A stretch of DNA of 64,000 nt from Chelonoidis abingdonii (Eukaryota; Chordata; Testudines; Testudinidae). The DNA lies in assembly GCF_003597395.2 (NCBI RefSeq), contig NC_133769.1, positions 179,074,275-179,138,274 of the forward strand, read 5' to 3'. The first letter of the stretch is position 1. Each line of letters opens with the position of its first letter. Positions 10,815 through 21,135 of the stretch are shown one piece after another. The notes under the pieces were generated by a model. That model saw only the letters and a list, made by a program, of their open reading frames with translations, did not search any database and was not told the origin of the DNA. Made by a program: the position numbers and the translations under genes.

Positions 10815-11248
10815 GCCAGCATCCGATGGTAACAATTTTCACTCACTACTGTTGGTATTTGGAGTAACAGACATTGAAGCAGAAGGCAAAGTGGAGAATT
10901 AACTGTGTTAATAAGAAGCTTAATTTAAATCACACAAGCAGACTAAAGAGTGGCAGGGTGCTTTAAATAGGAGTTTTACTTTTTAAACAGAAATCCATCC
11001 ACTAACACTCTAGCAAGGATATCAAGTTACAAGCATTACACCATAAAAAGCAAATGCATTGACTAAATGTACCCTGCAGTCAGGATCCATGCCTCAAAAC
11101 TCTTTGCCCGTTTAATGGATGTCACATATACCAGAGCTACACTATGAGCTGAGTACAACGGCTCTATCTGCCATTACTAATCCCAGTCTGTGCAGAGAAG
11201 AACTTTGATTATACATTCTGCTTGGAAACAATCTAGTTTTGCCGCTCA
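10299..11248. other. No recognised gene; contains (AC)n
   Basis: Apparently unique sequence apart from a dinucleotide run at 10784-10812, given separately. Confidence 0.4.
10784..10812. repeat. (AC)n microsatellite
   Basis: About 14 uninterrupted CA/AC units. Confidence 0.95.
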
Positions 11249-11460
11249 TCTAGAGAGCAGTGTAGCACAGTGCTCTAACCACAGGAAGGGAACAAAGACT
11301 TCTGAGCTCTAATACCAATTTCCTCTCTGGCCTTGGGATGATCACTTAATTTCTCTGTTTTCATGTCTGTAAAATGAGGATAATCCATCCCAGGCCTGCT
11401 GCAAACTCATGCATGCCATTAAAGGGCTGTGGATATGAAAAATATTATATGAGTAAACTG
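11249..11460 (+). mobile_element. MIR/CORE-SINE
   Basis: Seen: AGCAGTGTAGCACAGTGCTC, then a TCTGAGCTCTAATACC core, TCTGGCCTTGGGATGATCAC, TAATTTCTCTGTTTTCATGT and CTGTAAAATGAGGATAA, followed by ATTAAAGGGCTGTGGATATG. This is the full order of MIR: tRNA-like head, core, and 3' tail. One of the best-preserved MIR copies in the window. Confidence 0.8.
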
Positions 11461-11807
11461 TTTCACTTCCCTCATTCTTTATTACAAGGGGTTGTTTCCA
11501 TGAAATTTAGTTCCTTAGGGATTTTTCTACTAGTTCCCCACTTGCAGTTCATGGCAAATAACACTGATATCTGAGAATTCTGACTCCAGCTGAGTTAATG
11601 AGCAACAAGAACACATGGACTGTCAAGCAACAACCACCCTATTGTCAAAATGATTCCCCAACCCATAGATATACCCCAAGGTAACCAGAGAAAGAAATCT
11701 AACTAGGATAAGAGCACTGCAGTCTCACCACAGGGCCTTACTCCTGTGTCAGTCAAGTCCACTCCTATCACTTTGATTTGAATAGCTGGCTGGTCTGATA
11801 GATTTCA
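11461..11807. other. No recognised feature
   Basis: Apparently unique sequence. Confidence 0.35.
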
Positions 11808-11993
11808 TATAATCATAGGACTAGACAGGGGGTCATCTAGTCTAGTCCCCTGCACTCATGGCAGAACTAAGTGTCATTTAGAGTCTAGAACATCCCCGAC
11901 ATGTGTTTGTCCAACCTGCTCTTAACAATCTCCAATGATGGAGATTCCACAACCTCCCTGGGCAATTTATTCCAGTGCTTAACCAACTGCCTT
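11808..11993 (-). mobile_element. CR1 LINE 3' end
   Basis: Seen: TCATCTAGTCTAGTCCCCTG, CACTCATGGCAGAACTAAGT, TGTTTGTCCAACCTGCTCTT, a GATGGAGATTCCACAACCTC block and AATTTATTCCAGTGCTTAAC. This is the reverse complement of the CR1 3' region of a subfamily different from that at 356-697. It starts at the element's 3' terminus and is 5'-truncated after about 190 bases, the usual fate of CR1 insertions. Confidence 0.9.
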
Positions 11994-14118
11994 AACCCAT
12001 CAAAGTAGAGGAAAGTTTGTTGCTGCTAATACAAATTATTTAGTTCCTTAGGTTCTGCTTAAATTACCCGAGTCTCAGTTAAGAAGATGCTGTGAAATGT
12101 CTGCACAGTTTCCCGTAAAATGAATCTGTAATGCAGAGGAAATCTATGAACTAAGTGACCCCTGAATTGTCATATCCCCACGTCTTGGAGTAGAAAGGGC
12201 TAGTGATTTTGATGCTTCTCACAGACAGGTCTGCTGGCAGCTTCCAGCCAGTTCTATTCAAAGAAGTTATGTGAAAACCAAGAGCCATAAAAAGAACTTT
12301 GCTGTATTCTTGAAGTGCCGGGATGCAGCAGTCTGGACAATGAAAAGGCATTGTCTCTGGCAGCATGACATTTTGATTCCATTATACTGCGGACTCTTGC
12401 AGTGGGTTGGTGCAAGCCTATTTGACAGTGACACATCAGCTTTTAACTGGGGGAAGCAGCAAACGAGTCTCTGATAAACTTTTCCTTTACATACAAGGTA
12501 TAAATGTCTTTCCTGTTGTTCTAAATTCCTCCAGCTGCAGTTTCCAATGGTTTTTAGCTAGGGACTTGGTCTCCACTGCCTTTCACTTGCTGCAGTGTTT
12601 AAAGCCTAGGCAAAGTGGGTGGAATGCTACAATTTTGTATGGTAGCATTTTACAACCAGTATGCACAGGTGAAAATGTTTTGCCCAAGGCGGCAGGCAGT
12701 GGAGAATCAACCCTCAGTTTTCCCCCTTTGCCTCCACTCAGCTACCAGCCATCAGCAAACAGTCCTGCATCTCCCCACATCGCTGCTCTGCACTTTTATC
12801 CTTGTCTCTCTGATTGTTGCCAGGCCTTACACACGCCTAGCTTCTAGTTCCAGCTCATACGCATTATTAAAGACGCAGTAACCATTTACTCGGAGGCTGC
12901 TATACGGAGAAGGATTTCTTGTTCCTAAAGGTAGAGAAATCAACTGTGGAAATGCAAATTTAGCCACCAAGAGAGGGCCTTGAGGCACTGTCAGTGGAAA
13001 GGCTCAGAAGGAGATTAGTTAACAGGCTCCAGGGAACAGTGGAGGGGATAAACTACGCTAGACACAACGGAGGCTGATCTCTGAGATCCTAATAGCTCTA
13101 AGTTATTTATATCAGTTATGCCAGTCTGCTGGGTCTTGGAGTACAAGGGGCTAGTGTGATTTTGTGAGGGATTTGGTGCTGCTCACAGCCAGGCATACTG
13201 CAGGCTGGGGTTGTCCATACCCACAGATCAGCTGAGGCACCTAGATGCTTCCCTATAACACTGCTGCTAGCTCTATCCTGGAACCGTCCTGAGCAGAGCT
13301 GGCCAGTTGTGACACACTCTGCCATGAGCTTGAGGGCTGTTTGTATGAGGTGCACACGCATTAAATCACCAGCCTCTTTCTTCTCGGAGCTTTTTACACT
13401 TGAAACATTTTTACTTCATCGTACATGCTCAATGCAGGAGATTTTGGCAGTGGTGTGCTGGTTGTGTAAGCAAGGCATGCATGGCATGCACCAGGACCAC
13501 CGGTACCCGTGGGATGATTCCATCCAGTCTTCGAATGCACATGGAGGATGCCACTTTGTGGAACAAAATACCCTCCTCTTCACAGTGTGACTTGGAATGC
13601 ACTGTACTTGTGAAGTCACACTGCTTGGAGGACACTATTCTGCACGCAAGTGTAGAATTCCATACCTGACTAAATATGTCACATCACACCACTGAGTTTT
13701 GCATAGTAACAAAGGCCAGATTCAGACAACACAATAATCATCTCCTTGGTCACAATCTTGCAGCACATCCTAGCTAAATAGAAGCTTGACCCCTAGAGAC
13801 ATGTGCCTCAAAAACATTGTGTGCTAGGAAAATAAAAGAGCCTGCCTTATCAACCTGGTGTTTCCCCAACTCAGCAAGTGATAGACACTCAGTTGTGGTC
13901 TGCAGTAAAATCAGAGCGTAACACCTCTCTGCTTAAATGTAATTAAAATAACCAAACTGGGTTACCAAATTAGCACTCGAAACTAAGAAAGTAAATCTAA
14001 TAACACTCATCCTCTACAATGAGGGCAAGTAAGTATCCACACAGAGAGCCAAGCTGGATGTTAAAATTGTCTGTACCGGTAAAAAAGGGAAAATGTTAGA
14101 TCGAACAAAGTTCTGTGC
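11994..14118. other. No recognised gene; weak internal similarity
   Basis: About 2.1 kb. Two stretches, 12183-12245 and 13135-13205, share GTCTTGGAGTA, GGGCTAGTG, GATTTTG and TGCT(T)CTCACAG in the same order, so an old dispersed repeat or local duplication is present. Open frames at 12407-12847 (146 codons) and elsewhere show no domain I can name. A-rich sequence near 13930-14010 is unremarkable. Confidence 0.4.
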
Positions 14119-14138
14119 AGTGGTGTTGTAGCTATGTT

Positions 14139-14278
14139 GGTCCAGGATATTAGAGAGACAAGTTAGGTGAAGTAATAACTTTTATTGGACCAACTGTTGT
14201 TGGTGAGACAGACAAGTTTTCAAGCTACACGGAGCTCTTCTTCAGGTCTGGGAAATGTACTCAGTGTCACAGCTTAAT
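14139..14278 (+). repeat. Left inverted terminal repeat of the 3.4-kb PLE
   Basis: Contains GTAATAACTTTTATTGGACC and AGCTACACGGAGCTCTTCTT; pairs with 17388-17519 in inverted orientation with moderate divergence. Confidence 0.85.
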
Positions 14279-15145
14279 ATAAAGTGCAACAGATTGGTTA
14301 GCATAATAGTTTAAATCATATTTCAAAGGATCTTCCAAGGTGAAATGACTGACTAACACTTCACCAGTCATAGGGAGGGAAGGAATAAAAAAAGCTGGGG
14401 GGAGGGGTTAGTGGATTTTAGATTGTTTGTAATAAGCCATAAATCTGGTGTCACTGTTCAGTTCATGATTTTTAGTGTCTAATAAAGTTATGTATTTAAG
14501 CTTCCAGGCTTTCTATTTTGAAGGTGGTGTGCAGGTTTCCTTTGAGGATGAGGACTGAGAGGTCAGATATAGAATGATTACTTTGTGAAAAGCATTTGCC
14601 CACAGGTGAGGGGGTGTTTTTGTCTTATTATTTTTCAGTGAGAGTTTGGTCATGAGCATAGTGATTGTCTGGCCTTACTCATATAGTTACTGTTGGGGCA
14701 TTTAATGTGCTGGATGAGGTACGCCACGTGTTGTGATAGACATGTGCAGGACCCATGGCTCTTGAAAGATGTGCTATGGAGATTGTCCATAGGTTTTGCA
14801 TCTGTTGTTTTGGCAGGATTTGGTGCCATTTTAAGTTGGTGTGTCCTGGTCTGTGGGGAGCTTGCTTCTGAGATGAGCTTGGAATGAACTTGGTTGTTTG
14901 AAGGCTAGGAGAGAGGGTTCAGGAAAGATTTCTTTCAGGATGGGGTTCCCATTGGGTATGGGTTGTAATTGTTTGATGATAACCCGTATGGGTTTCTGAA
15001 TAGAGTGATAGGTAACAACTAGCGGTGTGCAGTGGGAGGTGGGTTTGATTTCTGCAGTGAGGCAAGTTCTCTTGGGGTATTTGGGTGGCCTCTTCCATCA
15101 TGCAATCTACTTCTCTGGTGGAGCGTCTTTGTTTGTGAAGGTGAT

Positions 15146-15197
15146 TTTAATTGTGTTAAGGTGTGTATCCTGTGTTTAATTGTGTTAAGGTGTGTAT
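15146..15197. repeat. 29-bp tandem duplication inside the PLE
   Basis: The block TTTAATTGTGTTAAGGTGTG and what follows it occurs twice in tandem with period 29 (15146-15174, then 15175-15197 partial). It lies in the C-terminal coding part of the PLE and is probably post-insertion slippage. Confidence 0.85.
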
Positions 15198-15223
15198 TCC
15201 CCTCAAGCATGTTCTGTGCACAG

Positions 15224-15559
15224 TTGCCAACTTTCACGTGGTAAATAAGCACCCTGGCTTTCACAATAAGCCAAAAATCAAGCTAATCCCACTTCAAAAC
15301 AAGTCCAAAACAAGCCAATCCCTAAGAACCCCAACACTCTACGTGACTAGATTCCCCTGGTGTGCAGTCTGGGACTGTGGTAGGCCCACTGTGCATCCCT
15401 GACTCTCTCCCCCTGCTTGCCCCTTGCCCCTGCTTGCCGGGAGCTGATTTAAAAAAAAAAAAAAAGAAAAAAAGCAACAAGCTGCAAGCCAAACACTAGC
15501 CAACAAGCAACTCACAAACCAAGTAAGCCAAAAACAAGCCCAATTTCTGCATTTTTTTT
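15224..15559. mobile_element. Insertion into the PLE, flanked by CACAG
   Basis: Seen: the PLE reading is interrupted after 15223 and resumes at 15565. The inserted 336 bases are flanked by CACAG (15219-15223 and 15560-15564), a 5-bp direct repeat compatible with a TSD. The insert begins TTGCCAACTTTCACG, contains an A-rich run (15450-15475) and many copies of CAAGCCAA-like words over 15280-15540. I recall repeats beginning AGTTGCCAACTTT in turtles but cannot assign a class. Confidence 0.6.
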
Positions 15560-15564
15560 CACAG

Positions 15565-16323
15565 GTTTGGCATGTCCAGTTCTGTGGTATGACTGCTTGG
15601 CTGTACATAACAGATTTCTTGGTGTACTGGGAATGGTTACTGCATCTACGAAGGGAGGTGGGTGATTTGAAGATTTCTTGAATATAGTTGTCATCTGTTG
15701 AAGCTGATCATGGTGTCCAAGAAGTTGATGCTAGTGTGAGAGTGCTCTAAAAAGAGTTTACTGGAAGAGTGGTGGTTGCTGATGTTGTGGTGGAAGTCTA
15801 TGAGGGAGTTTAGGTTGCCAGTCCAGAGGATGAAAATATCACTGATGTATCTCAGGTATCTGATTAGTTTTGTGGTGCATTTGTCAATAAATTCTTCTTC
15901 AAAGTGGCCAATAAAAAGGTTGGTGTATTGGGGAGCACTCCTCATATCCATGGCTGTTCCCATGGTATGGACAAAGTGCTTGTTGTTGAATGTAAAATTA
16001 TGGGTGAGGATGAAATGGATGAATTTGGCCATGTGTTTGGGGTGGATATCTGCGGGTTGTCTGTTGTCTTGTAGATGCCATCATTGTGAGGGATAGAGGT
16101 ATTTAGGGAAGTGACGTCCATGTTGGCAAAGATGGTGTTTTGAGGGAGATTTGTTAACATTGCAAAGTTTCTGAAGGATGTCAATTGAGTCCTGGAGGAA
16201 ACTGGCCATTTGTGTGGTGACTGGTTTGAGGATGGCTTCTACAAGTCCCAATATTCCTTCCGTCAGAATGCCGTGGCCACATATGATTGGTCTGTCTGGG
16301 TTCCTTTGTTTGTATGTATACAT
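15565..16323 (-). pseudogene. Penelope-like reverse transcriptase, degraded
   Basis: Seen, reading the minus strand from 16323: NPDRPIICGHGILTEG (the GRPIVSG-type motif), then near 16110-16150 ANMDVTSLNTSIPH (palm motif A with the catalytic Asp), near 15935-15970 the SAPQYTNLFI motif, near 15835-15865 YLRYISDIFI, and near 15715-15735 NFLDTMIS. The normal YIDD box reads YISD here, so one catalytic aspartate is gone. Motifs lie in different frames, so at least two frameshifts exist. Role when intact: copying the element's RNA at the nicked target. The C-terminal endonuclease part lies further left, beyond an insertion. Confidence 0.82.
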
Positions 16324-16417
16324 TGGGAAGTGTGTAGAAGAAGGACCCTGGGGAGGGTTCTTGGGGGATGAGGTTGTAGAGTTTCTTTTGGAGTTATCTA
16401 GGGAAGGGAGAGCAGAA

Positions 16418-16825
16418 GCACTCTAAAAGTGGGGGGGGGGCCACAGGCGCCCAGACTGTGCCCCTCACAAGCCCACACTGCCCCTTCTTCCTGAGCCCCA
16501 CCCTCACACTGCCCCCTTTCCTAAGACCCTGCCCTCGCACAGCCTCTTCCTCCAAGACCCTGCCACCTGCTTGCTCCTCTCCTCCCTGTCACTTGCCCTT
16601 ATGGTAGGTAAAAAGTGGAAGGGGAGGGGCAAGCATGGCCCTCCATATGTTCCAGCGTCCCTGCTGCAGGGCCACATGGAGATGGGGGCTAGGGGGCTGC
16701 AGGGCAACATGAGGGAGAGGGGGTAGGGGCTGTAGGGACACATGGGGTCAGCCAGAGGCTGCATGGGGGAGGCTTTTTTGCTCCCTAACAAAAATCCCTG
16801 TCCATACTTCTCCCACTCACACCCA
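16418..16825. mobile_element. C/G-rich insertion in the PLE
   Basis: Seen: PLE-like sequence stops near 16417 and resumes near 16835. Between them lies CTAAAAGTGGGGGGGGGG followed by C-rich then G-rich low-complexity sequence, ending near GCTTTTTTGCTCCC. The beginning resembles a family of GC-rich non-autonomous repeats of turtles. No TSD found, so the limits are approximate. Confidence 0.45.
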
Positions 16826-17387
16826 ACAACCCTTAAATTCATGGGTAAATTGTGGTATGGAGGCTTCTTTGAGTTCTTCAGAGTTGATTACTTTAACGAG
16901 GTCAGTGCACATCACAGTTGAGGACTACCATGGTGCCCCCTGTTTCTGCTGGTTTGATCACTATCTGGTGGATGGATTTCAGGAACAGTGTAGCTGTCCT
17001 CTTGGGGATGGAGAGATTGTAGTGGATGTGGAGTTTGTTAAGGATTTCACAGGTAATTATTTTCCTGATGCAATCAATGTAATGATCAAGAGTGTCGTTT
17101 TGTCCACTGTAGGGTGTTCGGTCAGATTAAACTTTCTTCTTATGACTGTCGGTGGGGACATGGTAATTGTGGGTGATGTCGTCGTTATGAAAGAATTCAA
17201 AGATGGAGTTGGCAGAAGAATTATTGGATTTATGGCTTGTTACATCAATTTATAACCCAGCTTCCCTCCACAACTTTTTTTACACTTTCCTCCCCAGGTG
17301 TGGTGTTAATGGGCTACTTCATCTTGAATGGTCCCTTGAAATGTATTAACTACTTAAGCTAAACAGTCTGTTCCACTTTTTATTTCG

Positions 17388-17519
17388 CTGTGACACTTAG
17401 TACCTTTCCCAAACCTGAAGAAGAGCTCCATGTAGCTCAAAAAATTCTCTCTCACCAGCAGAAATTGGTTGAATAAAAGATATTACCTCACCCATCTTGT
17501 GTCTCTATTGTCTAACAAA
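17388..17519 (-). repeat. Right inverted terminal repeat of the 3.4-kb PLE
   Basis: CTGAAGAAGAGCTCCATGTA and the blocks following it are the reverse complement of 14139-14278. The matching order of blocks over 130 bases excludes chance. Confidence 0.85.
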
Positions 17520-17655
17520 GAGCTTCCGTAGTGCATGTGATGAGTGATCTGCCTGTATGGGGCTCCTCTGGACAGAATGAAGAGACTGTTGAAATTTGTA
17601 TCTTCTTGTTGCAAGTTAGTTTCCTAACCCTAACTAACAAGAACTCATCTCTGTT

Positions 17656-17796
17656 AAAACAACAAGGAGTCTGGTGGCACCTTAAAGACTAACAGATTTA
17701 TTAGGGCATGAGCTTTTGTGGGTAAACAATCCATGAAAGCTCATGCCCTAATAAATCTGTTAGTCTTTAAGGTGCCACCAGACTCCTTGTTGTTTT
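17656..17796. repeat. Near-perfect palindrome of PLE termini
   Basis: Seen: left arm 17656-17716 and right arm 17736-17796 are exact reverse complements over 61 bases (arm begins AAAACAACAAGGAGTCTGG). The 19-base spacer also pairs partly, leaving a loop of about 5. Both arms are the PLE terminal motif (GGTGGCACCTTAAAGACTAA). It equals two PLE ends joined head to head with the element body missing. Such a structure can extrude as a cruciform or hairpin. Confidence 0.93.
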
Positions 17797-17822
17797 TGTG
17801 GATACAGCCTAACATGGCTACC

Positions 17823-18314
17823 CAGGATCATCACTAACTATTTGGGGCCCCAGGCCTCTGTGGGGAGGAGTTGGGTGTGTGTGGCCCCAGACCTCCATGG
17901 GGGGGCTATGTGGGCCCCACCCCAGGCCTCTATCGGGGGTGGGGGAGCTGGCCACTTCCTGCAGGAAGTGGAGTGACCCAGCCCCAGCTTCCTTGGCTCC
18001 CAGGCTTGGGGGGAGGGGAGAACCGCCCCCCAGCACTCGCCAGCGGCTCAGCTGGGAGCCAGAGGAGCAGAGCAGGCTGGGGCCGGGTCGATGTATTTAC
18101 CGGTGAGTGCAGGCCCAACCGCTTCTGGAGTCCTCAGGGGAGTGGAGGTGGGGAAAAGTCAGGGCAGGGTGGAGCAGGGGCGGATGCCATGGGGAAGAGC
18201 CAGAGCAGGGGTTGGAGCAGCGTGCAGCTGTGCAAGGCACCAGGGAATTTGGTGCCACAAATTTCCTGGTGCCCTACGCAGCTGCGTACTTTGTGTATGA
18301 GTAAGGACGGCCTG
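17823..18314. mobile_element. Non-autonomous hAT-type transposon, 492 bp, exact 8-bp TSD
   Basis: Seen: flanked by TGGCTACC at 17815-17822 and at 18315-18322, an exact 8-bp duplication of the PLE terminus. It starts CAGGATCATC and ends AAGGACGGCCTG, CA...TG as expected of hAT; the terminal inverted repeat is short and worn on the left. The interior is GC-rich (GGGGCCCC blocks over 17850-18080) and contains an inner inverted repeat at 18236-18273. No transposase is encoded, so it depended on one elsewhere. The ending GTAAGGACGGCCTG is one I recall from repeated turtle elements. Confidence 0.85.
18236..18273. repeat. Hairpin inside the hAT-type element
   Basis: GGCACCAGGGAATTTG pairs with CAAATTTCCTGGTGCC with one mismatch around a short loop. 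It lies about 40 bases from the right terminus and may be a subterminal structural motif of the family. Confidence 0.85.
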
Positions 18315-18331
18315 TGGCTACCTCTCTGATA

Positions 18332-18738
18332 CATGTCTGTTAAGGCACTACCATGACAGGGATTGGTAAGAGGACTATTCAGATGGGAAAGGCTCTGCCC
18401 CACCACTGCCTCTTTCACTCTCTGACTCTAGGAACTGGTACATAGCACAAACAATGGTGTCCATCATATACACGGTTTACAGTTTAGTTCAATGGCTCTC
18501 AGCACCCCCACTATACAAATAGTTCTTCCCCCTCTGAGCTGTTGTGGAGGAGAATTTAAATATAAGAGAGCACTTAAGCAATCTCCACGTCCATCCCTTT
18601 CCTGTAAATCTCACACTGATTCCGCATCTTGTGGGAAGCTGAAGTGTCTAATGGGCGAGGTGAAATTCTGTTTCCTTTATAAGAAGAGCAGAACTGTTCA
18701 TACAGGATGAGTTTTGCTTTGGCCCCTAATGGAGCAGA
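18332..18738. other. No recognised feature
   Basis: About 400 bases of apparently unique sequence. Confidence 0.35.
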
Positions 18739-20730
18739 AATAACAGGGGCACTTGTGGCAGCTTAGAGACTAACACATTTATTTGAGCATAAGCTTTTGT
18801 AGGCTACAGCCCACTTCATCGGATGCATGCAGTGGAAAATACAGTAGGAAGATATACATATATACACAGAGAACGTGAAACAATGAGTGTTACCATAATG
18901 AGAGTGATCAGTTAAGGTGAGCTATTACCAGCAGGAGAGAGAGAAACTTTTTGTAGCGGTAATCAAAATGGTCTATTTGCAGCAGTTGACAAGAAGGTGT
19001 GAGGAACAGTGGCGGGGGGAGGGGGAATAAACACGGGGAAATAGTTTTACTTTGTGTAATGACCCATCCACTCCCAGTCTTTATTCAAGCCTAATTTAAT
19101 GGTGTCCATTTTGCAAATTAGTTCCAATTCAGCAGTCTCTCATTGGAGTCTGGTTTTGAAGTTTTTTTGTTGTAATATTGCCACTTTTAGGTCTGTAATC
19201 GAGTGACCAGGAAGATTGAAGTGTTTTCTGACTGTTTTCTTAATGTTATAATTCTTGACGTCTGATTTGTGTCCATTTATTCTTTTGTGTAGAGACTGTC
19301 CGGTTTGGCCAATGTACATGGCAGAAGGGCATTGCTATCACATGATGGCATATATCACATTGGTAGACGTGCGGGTGAATGAGCCTCGGATAGTGTGGCT
19401 CGTGTGGTTAGGTCCTATGGTGGTGTCCCCTGAATAGATATGTGGACAGAGTTGGGGACGGGCTTTGTTGCAAGGATAGGTTAGTGTTTTTGTTGTGTGG
19501 TCTGTGGTTGCTGGTGAGTATTTGCTTCAGGTTGTGGGGCTGTCTGTAAGCAAGGACTGGCCTGTCTCCCAAGATCTGTGAGAGTGATGGATCATCCTTC
19601 AGGATAGGATGTAGATCCTTGATGATGCTCTGGAGAGATTTTAGTTGGGGGCTGAAGTGACGCTAAGTGGTGGTCTGTTACTTTATTTGCTTGGTCTGTC
19701 CTCATGTAAGGTGGCTCTGGGTACTCTCCTGGCTCTGTCAATCTGTTTCTTCCTTCACAGGTGGGTATTGTAGTTGTAAGAACGCTTGATAGAGATCTTG
19801 TAGGTGTTTGGCTCTGTCTGAGGGTGGAGCAATGCGACTGTATCGTAGTGCTTGCTGTAGACAATGGAGCGTGTGGTGTGGTCTGGATGAAAGCTGGGAG
19901 GCTGTAGGTAAGTATAGCGGTCAGTAGGTTCCGGTATAGGTGTGTTTATGTGACCATCGCTTCATAGCACTGTAGTGTCCAGGAAGGGATCTCTTGTGTG
20001 GACTGGTCCAGGCTGAGTTGATGGTGGGGTGGAATTGTGAATCTTGTGGAATTTCTCAAGGGCTTCTTTTCCATGGGTCCGGATGATGAAATGTCATCAT
20101 GTAGTGCAAGTAGAGTAGGGCGTTAGGAGACGAGAGCTGAGGAGTGTGTTCTAAGTCAGCCATCAAAAAATATTGGCATACTGTGGGGCCATGCGGGTAC
20201 CCATAGCAGTGCGCTGGGCTGAAGGTACATAAATGTCCCCAATTGAAATTGTTTAGGAAGAGGACAAAATCACAAAGTTCTGCCACCAGGTGCTGTGAAT
20301 TTATCGGGGATGAATTCCTGAGCGTGTGCCACTTTGTGTGAATGTGGTGTAGAGGGCTTCTTACATCCAAGTGGCTAAAGGATGGTATTTTCAGGAAGAT
20401 CACCAATGGATTGTAGTTTTCCTTAGGAAGTCAGTGGTGTCTTGAAGATAACTAGAAGTGCTGGTAGTGTAGGGCCTGAGGAGAGAGTCTACATAGCCAG
20501 ACAATCCTGCTGTCAGGATGCCAATGGCTGAGATGATAGGGCGTCCAGGATTTCCAGGTTTATGGATCTTGGATAGCAGAAAGAATACCCCTGCTCAGTG
20601 TTATAGGGGTGTGTCTGTGTGGATTTGCTCTTGTGCTTTTTCAGGAAGTTTCTTGAGCAGATGCTGTAGTTTCTTTTGGTAACCCTCAGTGGGATCAGAG
20701 GGTAATGGCTTGCTGTCTGAATGCTTTTAA
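18739..20730 (-). mobile_element. Penelope-like element, 5'-truncated, 2.0 kb
   Basis: Seen: the left end (element 3' end) has GGCACTTGTGGCAGCTTAGA, GAGCATAAGCTTTTGTAGGC and CATCGGATGCATGCAG, the terminal motif. The body reads on the minus strand through GIY-YIG endonuclease and reverse-transcriptase sequence. It stops near 20730 within the N-terminal half of the coding region, so the copy is 5'-truncated as is usual for target-primed retroelements. Same family as the element at 50863. Confidence 0.87.
19290..20700 (-). pseudogene. Penelope-like RT plus GIY-YIG endonuclease, degraded
   Basis: Seen on the minus strand: KIHKPGNPGRPIISAIG and LTAGLSGYVDSLLRPY near 20470-20580; DFLRK near 20420; the GTRMAPQYANI segment near 20165-20205 followed by MADLEH; FLDT-like near 19980; RKQ/IDRAR-like near 19740; and near 19305-19365 VIYAIM, a stop, then QCPSAMYIGQT, which is the endonuclease motif with its GIY-YIG-type tyrosine and glycine. 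Known: the endonuclease nicks the target and the RT copies the RNA. Several stops and frameshifts show it is inactive. Confidence 0.83.
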
Positions 20731-20969
20731 AGTGGTTCTACATCTGAGCACAGCTACCTGCTCAGTAAACAGATATGTACTATTGTTGAGACAAATGACA
20801 ATAGTTAGAAAGATGTGTATATTGTCCAAGTCAATATTTACCTTAAAGGGTTAATGTGAAACATGAAATATTTTCTGGGCTGTCTTCATCTGAAATATCA
20901 GGCACTCTCTGTAATGGGCATGAATTGCTTGAGTGATATCATGCATTTAAAATGAACTTTGAAAAGCAA
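20731..20969. other. No recognised feature
   Basis: Short stretch between the PLE and a MIR copy; nothing recognised. Confidence 0.35.
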
Positions 20970-21135
20970 CAAGAGATGCAGTGCAGTTTAGTGAACTGAA
21001 AGCTGGGAATTCTAATCCTGACTCTGACTCACTCTGTGGCCTTTGGCGAGTCACATACATGCCCTGTGCCTCAATTCCCCTCCTTGTAAAAGGGAGATAA
21101 TGATGCCGACCTACTTACTTTTGAATAACTGGATT
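20970..21135 (+). mobile_element. MIR/CORE-SINE
   Basis: Seen: ATGCAGTGCAGTTTAGTGAA, GACTCTGACTCACTCTGTGG, CTTTGGCGAGTCACATACAT, CTGTGCCTCAATTCCCC and AAAAGGGAGATAATGATG, the standard order of MIR in plus orientation. Confidence 0.8.

Larger units (their letters stand above)
14119..17520 (-). mobile_element. Penelope-like element with inverted terminal repeats, 3.4 kb
   Basis: Seen: 14139-14278 and 17388-17519 are inverted copies of each other (shared blocks GAGCTCTTCTTCAGG, TTTTATTGGACCAAC or its decayed form, and AGTGTCACAG). Between them a minus-strand coding region gives a degraded PLE reverse transcriptase (15565-16323) and, towards 14500-15200, the C-terminal part. The 5' region is at 16857-17250. 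Two later sequences interrupt it, at 15224-15559 and about 16418-16825. Known: Penelope-type elements have terminal repeats that may be direct or inverted. This family differs from that of 18739 and 50863 in both termini and protein. Nearly full-length but dead. The bases 14119-14138 outside the matched repeat look like the usual extra end of such elements. Confidence 0.8.
17797..18331. mobile_element. PLE outer terminus split by a hAT insertion
   Basis: Right of the palindrome the PLE end continues (GTGGATACAGCCTAACATGG CTACC) up to 17822, then resumes after the hAT-type element at 18315 with TGGCTACCTCTCTGATAC, which is the outermost part of the same terminus (compare the reverse at 6602-6620). 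This proves that the hAT element is the younger insertion. Confidence 0.85.

Noticed and set aside
12407..12847. 146-codon plus-strand open frame
   Set aside because: No recognisable domain, overlapping frames of similar length, no splice or translation context. Consistent with chance.
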